Origin: Lycocorax pyrrhopterus obiensis
Lineage: Eukaryota; Chordata; Aves; Passeriformes; Paradisaeidae
Reading direction: 5' to 3'
DNA length: 64,000 nucleotides
Assembly (NCBI GenBank): GCA_014706295.1
Contig: JACSVZ010000002.1
Location: 104,638,047-104,702,046, forward strand
Shown here: positions 1 to 57,765 of the stretch, piece after piece
Layout of the letters: every line of letters begins with the position of its first letter
How positions within the stretch are numbered: the stretch's first letter is position 1
Translations under genes and position numbers: made by a program
Notes under the pieces: generated by a model
Told to the model about the DNA's origin: nothing
What the model saw: the letters and a program-made list of their open reading frames with translations, nothing else
The model's database searches: none

Positions 1-44307
<44,307 letters not shown>

Positions 44308-44471
44308 ACAGGGGCCAGTGTCTTTTACTAGGCTGTGAAAGAGTAAGGACATGTTGATGGGTTTAAATCTCTGTAAGTTTGAAAGGCAGTAAAGGGTTCT
44401 AATGAAAACATTTCTAATACTGTAGCACAGGTTCATTACATAGTAATTGTTTAAAGACTGTGAACGCACCA

Positions 44472-44477
44472 AATAAA
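44472..44477 (+). terminator. MIB1: Proximal poly(A) signal of MIB1
   Basis: AATAAA 165 bases after the stop codon, the first canonical hexamer. Use would give a very short 3' UTR. Confidence 0.5.
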
Positions 44478-45697
44478 AGAAACAGTATTTCAACAGTCAG
44501 CTTGTAGCTTTACTCTTAAAAAACATCTAAGCCTAATGCTAATTTAAAGCAGTCTTGTTTTCATTTTCTTTCTGTCTTCTTCTTCCCCTTAAAGTTTAAA
44601 GGGACAATCTTATTTTGGTTTTGTTCATGTGTATCATGTATGTATCAGATGTCAAGTGATGTAAGGGAATTTTTTTTTTATATATTGTCAGTTACTACCA
44701 AACATAAATATTTAGGATTTTTTTCGCTTTAGGCTTTTCTGGAGAGTGTTGACGTTTCCTGTGACAGTTCTGATTCACAGTAATTTGTCTTGAAATACAC
44801 AGTCATGAAAAATCTATACAAAATACACACATAGTAGTAATAAATATACTATTCCCATAAGGTCAGGCCTCAGAATACAACGTTAAGGTAATTCTGTCTT
44901 TATCATGCCCTTTGTTCCTGAGGATGGGTTGTGTAGGAAACAGGAAAAGGAAAAATCTGTTTTAGAAACACTATGTTTCCAAAACTGCACTTTAGTCTAC
45001 CAGGTTTGAGCTAAGTAACTTAAATAGTGAGTTTCATAATTATGCTAATTACTTGACTTTGCATGGAATTGCTTTTAACTTGAGTGGAAAGGAGAACATT
45101 TGAGCAGTGGGTCAGTTATCCCTTTCAGATGAGTGAATTTGATCAGTCATGGAGAAACTTATACATGCAGAACCATTTAAAAATTTTGGGTCTGTGAATT
45201 CGGAAAAAAATGAGATTCTGCAAGATTTCCTTTCTTTTTAAGTGAGTTTTATTGTCTCCAGGCAAACAGTGTCAACAGCAAAAGAGAATATTTAATATTG
45301 ATTATTCATCTAAATGGGGTGTTAATGCCAGAACTTTTCTGTAAGCATTACTGAGTAAAACTGCAAATGAAGATATTGGTGACAGAACATTGAATTTTGT
45401 GAGCTGTGCCTAGTTGAGCTGAATTTGGCTGAAGGAGTTTGCTGTCACTGATGTGATAAAAAACTGTTCCTGACCCCCAAAATAAATGCTACTGTCAGGG
45501 ACTGCAAACTATTAACATTTTGAAAACAAAAGCATCCTTTCGTCCTTTTTGGTGGTAGAAAATAGCTGATTTAAGGAGCTCTTGTAGCTAAAAGGAATCT
45601 GTGCTTACTCCTAAGTGATTCAACAGTTTTCTGAGTGCATAGTTCATGTAGCCCTTTGCCATTGTGCAGACTTCATTTGGACATGCTCTTGCAGAAC

Positions 45698-45703
45698 AAT
45701 AAA
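45698..45703 (+). terminator. MIB1: Alternative poly(A) signal of MIB1
   Basis: AATAAA about 1.4 kb after the stop. Similar hexamers lie at 45,481-45,486 and 45,986-45,991, so a group of intermediate sites is possible. Confidence 0.35.
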
Positions 45704-47655
45704 GAAATCCATGCTGGAGTCACTTAGGTGCCTTACTAGCAGCTAAGATGAATTTGTCATTGAATTCTCATTGCATATGTCAAAAATGTGGACAAAAGGA
45801 TAGTTCAGGGAAAGATCCAAGTAAGGATAAAGATACAGTTGTGGTCTTCTCAGATAAATCAGTCTGTCTTCTGAAGCTTATGTTGATATGCCTGAATTGT
45901 GCAAACATTGGCATACATCTCAGAAGACTATTACTAATAAACTGTAAAGATAGACAAACCTTTAAGCAATAAGATTTAAACACTGAATAAAGTTTTCAAG
46001 GAAACAAGTACAGTGATATATTGGAAAAGTGTATGTAGAGTGGCTTTTAACACCGTGAAGTGATGTAATACACAGCCTTACAATAGCCATCTTTAATCCT
46101 CATCCAGCATTCCGAATGTTCCTCATTATTTTCAGTGTTTTTTCATTGGACACAATCACAATCTGGTGTCACTGTAGTAGTCTGTTTCATTTTGTGTACT
46201 AGTGGTCATCTTTTCTCAGATAATCTGCATCTGTATTCATGGCCAAATGAAGTAGCCTTCCCTTTTTTTTCTTCTTGGTTCTTATTCTAAAATACCAAGA
46301 TTTCAAGGAGTTTTGGAAAGTTTTTGATATAAGGCCTTTTTTCAGTTCAGCATTTTGCTATCTCCACTTGAACTCCATGTGCATCTGAGTGTTCATTGCA
46401 ATTTTCATTTGGCCAATATGCACATCGCTAAGGTTTTTGGTTTGGTTTTTTGGGGGTTTTTTTGGTAGCATTTTTTACAGCTGAGTTTTATATAGCAGGC
46501 TTCAGTTTCTTGTCAGGCTTCTCCTGGAAATACTTCTATAGTAGGATGTGCCATTTGATGATCCATTTTGACTTTTAGCCTGTCACGCATCAGATTTGTA
46601 CCTTGGTTTTCTCTGTCTCTGGCATACATATTTTGTCCTCTTAATTCCTCAAGGAGACCTCTGCAAACTTGTCAGTACAGGTGCAGGGTGGATCTCTTCT
46701 TGATAATGCAACTCAAAACTGAAACCTCAATATAGCAGTTTGCATTTTCCTAATTCTTTTTTGCTGGAACAAGCCAGTTACTTGAAAGTATTCCAACTTA
46801 GCATCAGTTGAATAATTCAGCTGAGTTAGAACAGATCTGAGGCATCCTGGGTAGGAAACTGGAGTTGAGTGTTAAGTATTCCTAGTCTGCAGGAGGCACA
46901 TACTTGTAGCATAGATAGGTAAGTGCTGTGTTAGGCTTGTCCTTTCGAACAGAGAAGATGTAAATTACCGTTTAATACCCTCAGTACTTGAATACCATCA
47001 CAGTCCTATGGAAACAGAGACGATGACTGAAGGTATTACTTTAGTCTCCTATACTGCAATCACAGCAGATGTATGTGACTGCATAGGGGATTGTGATCAG
47101 ACTCATTCAGGAGTGTTGTGTGCCAGTTGAAACTGAAGTATGTCAGCTTGATGCTATTTCGGTGCCAAGAAAAACAACTGAATTAGAAAAACTAGAAAAG
47201 CTAACCAAGATGCTTGAATTATTTATATAGGTCTCTTATTGACAGGTGGAAGAGCTGTCTCTTGTCTGGAGATGGCGATACAGTTTGCCTTTCAAAAAAC
47301 TTAATGAGGAAAAATGTTTGCAAGTCCAGTATCATTTATGGAAATAGATATTTGTATTCAGACTCTCTCTTTGCCTTCAGATGTAGAAGGTGAACTAGTG
47401 TTGAGGAACCCAGAAAGCTCATTCATTTATTCTGTTGTTATCTGTGCAATGTGCACAGATTGCAAATGTTTAATTAGGTAGCATGTATTTGAAGGATGAG
47501 AAGTTCACTTGAAAGCCAAAGGGGATCATAACAAGTAGTAGACTTGAGGAAATGCCACTGTGCATCTGTCTTCAGCAAAAGATTAAAGTCTAAATTTCAC
47601 CTGAGCAAAGTGAAAATTAGAAAAATCAGTAAGGCGTTTATCTCCAATTTACTGT

Positions 47656-47705
47656 AAAATCGTAGAATGTAAGAGTTGTAAGGTTTGTTAAGTCTATCCC
47701 CCAGC
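47656..47705 (-). mobile_element. Possible degenerate CR1 tail
   Basis: aatcgtagaatgtaagagtt followed by aagtctatccccc resembles a reversed CR1 tail ('catagaatcatag...tccaacccc'), but similarity is weak and short. Confidence 0.35.
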
Positions 47706-50580
47706 ATTTAATAGCAATTTTGAAATGAAATGGAATGAAATATCTCCATTTGTTTCTTGAAACAAGTAACGATACACCTAAAAATATGTATTGTTCAGTG
47801 TGAGGTATGCTCAGGTGTTTAAGTTAAGTACTTTCTTTTCCATTCATTAAGAGACATAAACAGTCATATCACTACAGAGTTATTTAAAGTGTAAAGACGA
47901 CCTAAAAGGTTAACAGAATAAGCTTAATAGTTGTGGATTGTTAACTTTTGTATAACTATGTTTGACCTTTTTTCCCCCCCCCAAAACTTGTGTCATCACT
48001 TATTGTGGCCCAAGCTCATACGGCACTTCTCAAAATCTGGGCTATTGTTACCTGCTTTCCATTTGCTGGATTACTGTGTATTTGTATGTTGGGGTTTGGA
48101 GAAATCCCTTTTTCCTGAAGTGGATACTGAAAACTACACTGGTGAGATAGTAAACAAGTTACTTTGTAAATGTAAATGTGAAAGTTTGATTAGAAGGTGG
48201 TGTTCTTAACTTGGACTGGGTGAGGATATAGCAGATTTGCACAAGTACTTGTGCCTTGTTAGCATAGTCTTACAGTTGGTATATTAGCTTCTTTTAAAGG
48301 CATGAAATGGTCTTTTAAAAATAATTAAGTACTTACTGTGTAGATATTTTCTAGAGATGAAGGTTTATGTATGTCTAATTATTTTTAGCAGTATTAATTG
48401 CAGTTAAACACTAAATTGTTTGAAGAAGCTGCTTTCAGCTAGTGATCTGAGCTTCCTCTACAAAGCTAATTGCCAGAAATTTAATTTTACTCTTCCAGTA
48501 GCAGCTGGTGAACCGAAGAGCCTATCCTGTTCTTTGTGCTGCATGGGTCAAGTTTTCACTTAAAAAAACCAAACCCCAACAACACTACAGTCTAACCTTT
48601 AGCAGTGCTACCTCCTTTCTGTCAAAGTGCTGAATTCTTCTCTTGCTGTTCTTTGTCTTTGGGAAGGGATGGGGAATGCATCAGTTTTCTTTTGCTTCAT
48701 CAGTTTTGATGTCTGAATACATTGGGAAAGTTTTTTACTCTATAAAATTACTGTGTAAATTGCGTACAACAGCAGTGTGTGATTTGCCACAAAGTGCGTT
48801 GTATACCTGTCTTGTGTAAGTTGCTGGAATTCATACTGTTGTCTTTTTGAGCATTTCATAACTTGTTTATGTTGACAAAGCTAAACTGTTGTCTGCAGAA
48901 GCTTTAGTATGTGCCATTTTTATAGCTAAGCCTGTGGTAAATACGCAAGTTCTGACTCAGGGCTTTTTAACAACTTAAACACATTTACAATATTCTTCAG
49001 CACATCTTGGAGAATACTAGAGATTTAATGACTGCACAGTGCCTTGATAGAACTATTGAATGGGCAGCAGCCATAGGGTCTTCACAGAATGCAAGTATCT
49101 TTTGAATCCAGTTAATGAGTTGATGTTAATATAATTGTAATGTCCCTGCCATGGATTTATAAACTTGTATATACTTTCTGTAAAGGAAAATTGGCAAATT
49201 TAGGTATTGTTAAGCTTTCTGAAAGCTGTTTAATTGTTGCACTGGTCATGAGGGTCTGAAGGGCATAATATTCAAATTTACAGAAGCAGCTTTTGTGTCA
49301 AAGACAGCTGAGAAAATTTTCTGTATGTGACATTTTTAGTGCGAGGGAGAGGTCTTTGTATAAACATGTAAAAGTACCTGCTTTACTCTGATCTAGTAGA
49401 TCTTTTGTAAGTGAGAGAGAAATAACCAACAACAAATCAGTATGTTTGCATGCCATTTCATAGTTAGAAAACTTAGTCTCATTTTGAGCTTCTAGGAAAT
49501 ACTTAATTTGTCCCAACCTTAGTGTCTTTATGAATGCAAACTATTCATGTTAGAAAACAGGTTTTACTGAATCACACGAACATTTTTGCTTTTGTTAAAA
49601 CTAAGTTTGTATTTTCAGTAAACTGTAGATTTTGACATGACTGTTTATTGGAGAACTTTAAGGTTGCCTGTGTGAATGTAGTGTATTTCTGTATGCAGAT
49701 AGCATTATATAATTGCTTACTTTAAAACTGCTTAGCAAGGTCTAAGCTTTTCAAAGGAAATGCTGATGTACTGTATGGTTAGTAAAACTTGTCATATAAG
49801 ATGTATACTGACTTTTTCAAGAGCTTTGGTTTAAAAGTATCATTGGACTGAATTAATACTGATTTTTTGCACACAACATTGGAAAAGGGGTGGTGGCTCA
49901 TTTGTCTTCCTCCTTGTTAGTTGTAATGATGTTAGATGTCACCATGGAATTAGAAAATTGTATACCTGAAAAAATATTTGCAAACTTGGTTACTTGTTGG
50001 CATACAATGTTTAAAAGTGCACCAGACTTTATTCAGAAAGTTTGCTGTCCAAACTTCTTAAAAAACCTGGTTCTTTTGTAATATGTTCCTGAACAATGAG
50101 TTTGTGGAAGCGTCAGAAGTGCTCTGTGCCTTTGAATCTCCAAGGTACTCAAACATTGTTAAAGCAGCACAGTAGAAGTTCGAAGGGTGGATTGTGTTTT
50201 AACAACAAAAAGGTTGATTTAAAATGATCTCTGGATTATGTGCAAATTTTCCTGTAAATATGCAGTTCATAGTACTGTTCTACTGACCAGAGTTGCTGTT
50301 AAGTGTATGTTAGACTCTGTGTTTACTTGTAATTGAATGGCCTTTACAGATCTGGCTACATGAGTGTGATCATTTAAACATCTCCTGCCAGATACAGTAA
50401 CTTCCATATTCTGAGACAACAGATGCTGCATCATAGTTTGTACTTTTAGGATTCAATTTAATGGATGCATTTGTAAAAAAAAAAAAAGTCTATGTAATCA
50501 AAGGCAACAAAACCAACCAGACTTACATGGCTTAGTGTTTTTATTTGTCTTAGTGTACAGGTGAAAAAAGGAACTGACAG

Positions 50581-50586
50581 AATAAA
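50581..50586 (+). terminator. MIB1: Distal poly(A) signal, likely MIB1 mRNA end
   Basis: AATAAA followed by a T/G-rich element (gtttgttgctctctttctc). Its distance from the stop (6.3 kb) fits the long 3' UTR known for MIB1. A very AT-rich stretch begins about 350 bases further on. Confidence 0.6.
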
Positions 50587-50605
50587 AAGTTTGTTGCTCT
50601 CTTTC

Positions 50606-53600
50606 TCAGTTTCTTTTCATTTTTCAAGTTTCTTCAGCCTTGGTTTATATAACAGGTCTGTATGAAAACATGGTGTTTTCAAATACTTTTGAAAAAACTT
50701 TATTTTAAAGTAATTGATGCAAATTGTTGAAATACATTTGAAGTAGCCTTTTGTTCATTGCTTTGGGATTTACGAGCTGTTCACGTATTTCTCCGTACGT
50801 GTTCATTGAACGTGATGGGAGCAGTGTTGGCATTGGTCCAAGACTTGATCTCTGTGGTCTCAAGGGTTTCAGCTGCTGCTGTTGATTGCAGTAGAAGCTG
50901 CGGGTTTTGCTGGTGTTTGGTATTGATGGGTTTAGATTTTGAGAAGGCTAATTAATACTGTACAATATAAATAATTATATTGTTAATTGTATTATACTGC
51001 TAAATATTATTATTATAAATGATAATAGCTTTATAATACAAATACTGTGTAATGCAGTTAATTTTTGTGTAATGCATTTTGCTGTTCTAACTTTCCAGCT
51101 ATATCTCATATACAGTCATTGTTTCTGATGGCGATGGTGAAAGTGCATGGAGATTTTGTTTGGATTTGACATGAATTAAATGCAGAGGGTGGTTCTTCAT
51201 GGGTGTACTCTGTTTCATTTAGGGAGTAAAGATTAGCAGTAGTATTGGAATAAAAAGCATTAGCCTTCCTTTTCAGACTTGGTTTTCCACCATAAGGAAA
51301 GGAAATATAAGTTGTCAGAAACAAAATTGTTGAAGTTCTTGCAGCCCTGCTCATGACAGTGACATGCATTGGAAAACTTATTTTCAAGAATGAATCGTAA
51401 CAACTTTTTTTGATACTTATGAAAAGGTTTTGGCTGGAAAATACTTCAGGGTTTTAAATAGTTTGTTCCCTTTTCAGCAGAGTAGTATGTCCTTGCTTTC
51501 CAGGAGATAGTAGGGTGGGGATTTTTTGCAATCTTTAGGGATTGATGCTATAATGGATTAAAATGGCTTAAATTACCTTAAAAGTCGAGAACTGTGCCAA
51601 CTGGCAGTGTATAAACTTCAGTCTTTTACAATGCAAGACTTTGTTATGGGAAAGTCAGTGCAATATCTATTATCGTTAGGATTTGTTGACGCTTACTTGA
51701 CCGCCTTAGAGAAGCTAATAACCCTTAATTTCTGTAAAATTGTCTAAAATTGTGAAAATACACTTGGGAGACTATAGTGACCTCTTGCAACAGTGTGACA
51801 CCATTTCACTGATTTTTCCTTAAAAATAAATCTGTGGGAGGTAAGGAGACAATTCTGAGCCGATTTCCCCACTGATGCTTGTGCATTCTGAAGTGTGTCT
51901 TTCTCCCACAAGGGGTCAGTAGCACCCTCCAATTGGCGCAAGTTTTTATTACAATATAAGCAGAAAGCAAACAAGGGATAAGGATAATGATGATTGCATT
52001 AATAGGTGGGTGGACCAGACCTCTCTTGTCTCCTTCTTCAAGCAGGCTAAGTATAATTAGGTTATTTGCTGACTTCAGTAAGCACCATATTCTATCCTCT
52101 GACTCTCATGTGACATGAACATTGCTACTATTGATTAGGGCAAAGTTCCAGTGGAGTGTTTGCCCTTAGCTCTAGTTGAAAGTATTCATTTAGTCAAGCT
52201 TTTTTTCAAAAGCATGCAGTTGGAGCAGATAAACTGTATGAGAGAGCTTGTCCAGCGGGCAGGGGAAAAGAATTCTTGTATGAGTGTCCCACATATTCTT
52301 AATGATAACCACAGTCTCCCTAGATGGCTAGAGCTGATTAATATTTTCCACTCTGTAGTAACACAGCTTATAGTTAAATATGCTTTGAAGCCTGTCAGGC
52401 TGCTCAGTGGAAGGAATGTCCAGCTTCTCAAGGCTTCCCTGAGTATGCAAGTTACTTGAAGGCCAGAAGTTAGAAGTAACTCATAATCTTTCTGCCAAGA
52501 GGCTGAACAGACCAGAGAGCTATTCCTTCAACAAAAATTTCCAACCCTTGTAGCAAAGTCATGTTTCACAATTAGGAACCTTCAGATGGTCAGTGTCATT
52601 TAGGCACAGGTTCTTACGTGTGTTGAATTTAACAAGGGGCCTTCCTTACCTTTGTGTTTGCAACTCTTGTTATTCTCTCTGTCACATCTGTTGTGGTTTT
52701 TGTATTTCATGTCCTCAGTGCTTCTGTCCCCACTACGCAAATCCTCCATTTCAATTCTTTCTCTGTCTGTATTTTTGATAGCAGAACTGTGTCCCTTCCT
52801 TCTTTTATGTCCCTTCTGAATGTCCTCCTGTTTTCCTTTACACTTGAGGTGGACTTAAGCATAGTGAGGCCCTGTTCTCATGTCCCTAACTCCACTCTTA
52901 ATTTAATGTACTGACAAGAGGAATTCCTGAATTTGGTCTTGACATAATTTCGCATTAACTTACTTACATCCCTTATTTCTCTCCATTGGTGGCATAAGGA
53001 AGAGTTTTGGCTACCACCTGAAGAAAGGATGGCGGCACTTCTTTTGGTCTAGTTACCTCTGATCTCAACCATATGAGGAAATTCAGAAACAAGTAAATAT
53101 TCCAAGGTTGTTTGGTTTTGGTGGTGTCTTTTTGTCCTATAGGCCACCTGTAATTTTCATTCTTCCTGTATCCTGGGTTCAGTTTTTGGTGACAGCTGAA
53201 GGGTTTCTTTTCAAAGAAACTTAAAAACAACTAGAAGACAGAAGCTTCCATCTAGAGTGTCTTGTGCACTTATGTTGCCTGGAGGAAACTCAGTAGGATT
53301 GCTTGCAAAGAGGAGGGGTCTGATTTTGGACTTCTTGCTGCCTCCATAAAGCATTAGGAGAAAAATTCCACCTCTTTGAATGAAGCAGATCTGAAACCAT
53401 GTTCCAAGTAATACTTTTCTACTAAGATTTCATAGCCTCTGTGTATATACCTTACAGTTGTAAGGTATTATGATATTCGTATGAAAACTATATACAATTA
53501 ATAGCAGTTACACAGCATTTATTTCCCAATGGCCATAGATTGTTGGCTTCGAAATACAATACTATTATTCTTCCTCTCTTCTTCTTCTGTGATGAGACCT

Positions 53601-56600
53601 GTAAAATAAAGATTACTTCAGGTTTATGTAGACAAGTCTGCTTTTCCTAACATAAGGCTGTAGTTCAGCTGTTTGGGGTATAGCCATACAATTCAAAGCA
53701 TCATGCTCATGTTTTTTGACTATTTTTCTGATCTATAGCACATGGCACTTAAAACACCTAATTTATATTGATCTTGGGTTTTGGTCAGGTGATTCTGATT
53801 GTATGTAAGGCTAAGGAAGTCTTCATATCGTTGTTGTCGTCTGAAGCTGCATTCTCCCACGATTTCATGTGGAGGACATAGGGTCTGGAAGCACCACACT
53901 TTTTTGTTGAGATAGAATAGTGTGTTAGAGTAAGGGCATGGGGAAACCTAAAGCTAAAATACAGTCATAGACCTAGTTCTTCTGGAGTTTGTGAGGTGAG
54001 AAATTCAGGTGGCAAATTTGACTGAGAGAAGAGTTTTAAGTTCTTCTGTACCCTCTCTGGAGAGCTTGTAGCCTGGCTACATTGAGTCCTGCTGTAACCC
54101 TGCCCTGTCCTGCATGTCCCACCACCCTGGATAGGTCCCTCCACACCGAATCTCCCTGGAGTAATATGTCTTATAGTACTACTGAAACTATTTCACACAT
54201 GGAGAAGAAAGGCGTGGGAGTTACAAGCCAGTCCCTGATGCAAAAGTTGTGGATCTGCTGTTTTATTTAACACAGCTCTCTTCCCATGGCACACACAGAG
54301 GGTGTAAAGAAGTAAGTGATTTTGACTTGGATTTACAGTGAACTGTGGCTGTCTGCACCCAGGCAGTAGCATAAAGGAGCTGCTGCAAATCAACTGCTCA
54401 GTAATGAGCTGTGTGAGGTGCTTGCCCTGCAGCAAGCAGAAGTTGGGAGCCACTTACACTTTTAAAGTGTTGCAGCCAAGTAGGGTTGAGTGGGCCAAGC
54501 CCTCTGGGCATCTACTTATCCTGAGCTGACATTGCTTTATTGGTAAGTGGCATGGAAGTGAACTAGATTTGAAAAGCATATCTTCATTAACAAGATTGGG
54601 ATACCAGACATTTAATTTTAGGCTTTATCTGCTGTGCTGAATCAGATGGTGACACCAAGATTTGGCAAGCGGTTGTTGAGCAGTCCAGGAAAGGTTAGTC
54701 ATTGGCTTTCGTAGGAGTTTCTCAACTTTGAGGACATAGTCAAGTAGTCCTCAGGAAAGAAAAAAAGCATCTAGCAGGAGTGTTTCAGAAGAGTTATCCT
54801 TTATTTTGTTTGGTTAGTTGGCTTTTGATTTTTTTTCTTTTTTTTTTTGTTCTCACCCTCTACTGGATGGGAACTGTGTCTGGTTTTTCATTTCTCTTGC
54901 CAATTTTCATTTAGCCAAAAATGCTGCCATAATTTCTACTTGCCATCTGGATTCACCATAATCAAATATATATCCCATGTGTCCGTTCCTGACCACCACA
55001 CTATCTCTCCCCAGAACGTCCTTCCAAGGGGATGAGTGTGCACTTGTGGGTTATAGGAGAGCTAGTGTTATCCTCTGTAACTTTCTGGGACAAGGAAAGG
55101 AAGTTAATGTTGATTTGGTCTGATCTTTTTCTTTCTGACCATCTTCAATTATCAAATGTTGGGATGCCTTTTTTTCACATGGCATTTAATTTTGAGAGGA
55201 AGTCAATGGGGGCATCATTGCTGTACCTGGAATTCTTGGATTTGGCCCATCCTTGCCTACAAAATGAGGCCTGTTGGCCTAAAATAGGTTGTTTTATGAG
55301 GTACAGGTATTTAAACATTAATCTAGCCAGCTCTGCTCACAGGAATATTAATAGAGATGGCTTGGAGCTGGCAGGTTTTTCTAGGGAAGATAAGGAAGTG
55401 CTTAGCACATCCTAGGTTAAGCTCTTCCCTGTCACAGCTCAATGCTAAATGCTGTGTGACCTGCAGTGTCTGAAGGGTAGATACAGCTTAAGGCATCTTC
55501 ATGGCACAGTGCTGTGTCCATAGGAGCTCGCAGTGAGAGCAGAAGTGCACTTGGATCCATGATAACAATGTTTTTCATGAGTTGGTACATCTGGCTTTTC
55601 TAGAAGCCTAGATGGCCTGAGAAGAGGTCAGTAGGTACCCCAGGGAACCTGGACATAGAGCACTGGGTGCTGCTTGGTGCTCTTAGCCCAAAACTCGAGA
55701 ACAAGTTTGCTTGTGTATCTGTGGATTGGCTGTCAGTGAATTAGAAACAAGAGAATCTATAAGGCACCAGCTTTCCATGTTTGAATGAAAAGTGTCCTTC
55801 CCTGTGCTTTATTAATTTGCTTCCTTCTGATGTGGAAGGAACAAAGGAAGCTAACAAGCCTTGCTTGTTTTGCTGCAAACTGCGTATATGCAGCATTGAA
55901 CATCTCCTTAGATAGCTTTGAATGTGGACAGGCAAAAAAAAGCGGGGGGGAGAAGGGGAGGACAGAGATCTTTAATGATGTGTTATGTTATTGATGGAAT
56001 TTCTAACCCAGAGGAGAACTGCCTGCCTTGGAGCTGTGGGCAGTGTTACCCACAGTAACTGCTTGCTTGTGCATAGTTCATTTTTGTTTTGTTGTTCAGG
56101 AAAGATAAAGTGGTGTCTCTGCTAAGTGTGGTGACTGGCTGGGAAGAGCAGCCTGGTTCTGCTGAGCACAGCTGCCAAAACTGGAGCAAGCCAAGGGAGA
56201 GCGGTTCTTTTGTCAGGGACAGAAATGTGGTCTGACACAGCTTTCTTATCAAAGGGAAGGGTTTTTCACTTCAGGAGGAAGTTTGGCTGGGAAGGCATTG
56301 GATAACTTTTTTTTCAGCTCTGCGGGAAGTCCTGTATAAATGTGTTTTCCATGAATGTAATAGTTCTGCTTCTGACTCTCTGGAGAGAACATTAGTGGCT
56401 GTATATGAGGGAAATAACACAAGGGTGACTAAAATATTTTTCATCTGAGTAAGTCAGCAAACACACCTTGCACGCTCACAGCCAGGAGTCATTTGCTCTT
56501 GGCTCGTGCCGTGGAGTAGGCAAAAAATTGTTCTCTTTTTTTCCTAATTTTTTATCCTAAGTATTTTTGAAATTTCCCTTGATCCATTCCAAGCCCTCAT

Positions 56601-57700
56601 GTTGTAGTTAAATTAAAACTTAGCCTTTTCTTCTGGTAAATACCTTGTGTAACAGGAGTGATTTGTTTGTGTTTCAGCTTAAACTTGGATAATTTTGTTT
56701 AAACATTAAGAACCCATGTGTATTATAGAGAAGTTTCTCTAATACCATTGAAGAAACAAATTGTCCTCTAACTGAGGCCATTAGATTGTGATTTGTTAGA
56801 TTTGGTTTCCGTGGTTTTCCTGTGAGTCTTTACACAAGTCACTTAGTTTTGTGTTTCCTCTCTTTCTCAAGTGTGAAATGAGAAATTACTGCTTGGGGAT
56901 ATGGAAAGAAATCTGCTGGTGTATGCAGGGAATCCTAGAACAGCCTTAATGAGTTCCTGAGTAGGTAAGATGCCAGCCAGTCACACAGTGGTGTACCAGC
57001 TCAGTTCAGTGTTCTCCTGATGAAAAACTGAAACCTGGTACTAGTGCTGCTGCAGTCTTGCCACAGAGCAAACAGGCATAAAATGAACTAATATCTTCCA
57101 CCACCCAAGCAATGGGAGTTATTAATTAACTAGTAATTATATACAAATATGTATTTTATTATACTTGACAAGTAACTGGTTGATCATTATTTCCTCATTA
57201 AAGCTGTTAATGAGAAAGAGCTGTATTCAATACAGGTACTGAGTTATAACTTTAAGTGAGCTGACAAAATGCCAGCTTTTGGGTGGCAACATTTCTCTGA
57301 GGTTCTGTCTCCGTGATCTTGTCAGTGTACTGAAGCATTTCAGTAAGTGCTCTATGAAACTCCACCTCCCACAGCCAGTGGGTGTCACTGCAAGCATTGC
57401 AGTGAGGGAAGAACGATTTTAGGGAGAAAGAATAAAAGTTCAAGTGTATGTTGTATTTTCTTTACGTTAGAAATAATAGCAGAAGAACAATTAAATCCTA
57501 ACTTATTAACTTGGCAGTTTGCATAGATGGTTCTTGGAGATGCTTAAGGGTTTGAAATACTTATTAAAAAAAAAATTAAGTATCCTAGATGGCCAAGGCC
57601 AATCTTCTGATAGAATTTATGTCACTGGCAACTTCCATAGCCATGCTGGCCCCAAATGCTGGCTTGCTTCCTAGTGCTGAATGTTATGCACCTCACAGAT
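50606..57700. other. Intergenic region 3' of MIB1, left part
   Basis: No exon-like open frame with splice sites or family motif is seen on either strand. 50,950-51,060 is very AT-rich (repeated taatatta-like words). A T-rich tract lies at 54,831-54,850, and a near-perfect palindrome at 53,447. In human the next gene downstream is GATA6, far away, so distal regulatory DNA is plausible but not demonstrated. Confidence 0.6.
53447..53468. repeat. 22-bp inverted repeat
   Basis: Two perfect 10-bp arms (ATACCTTACA and TGTAAGGTAT) separated by GT. It is short and AT-rich, so it may be chance or the remnant of a transposon end. Confidence 0.8.
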
Positions 57701-57707
57701 GATGGTG

Positions 57708-57765
57708 GTTTAAAAAAACCCAACAACAAAACAACCAAAAACAAACACCAAAGAACCCCAAAAAG
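57708..57765. repeat. A/C-rich low-complexity tract
   Basis: Composed mainly of A with C (aacaacaaaacaaccaaaaa). It is the same kind of tract as those in introns 12 and 17, in the opposite orientation to the latter. Confidence 0.75.

Larger units (their letters stand above)
44308..50605 (+). other. MIB1: MIB1 3' UTR
   Basis: About 6.3 kb between the stop codon and the distal poly(A) signal. The vertebrate MIB1 mRNA is known to have a long 3' UTR of similar size. The sequence is AT-rich with many T-rich stretches and AATAAA signals at 44,472, 45,481, 45,698, 45,986 and 50,581. One CR1-like relic is possible near 47,660. The open frames inside have no coding signature. The exact end is inferred. 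Confidence 0.7.
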
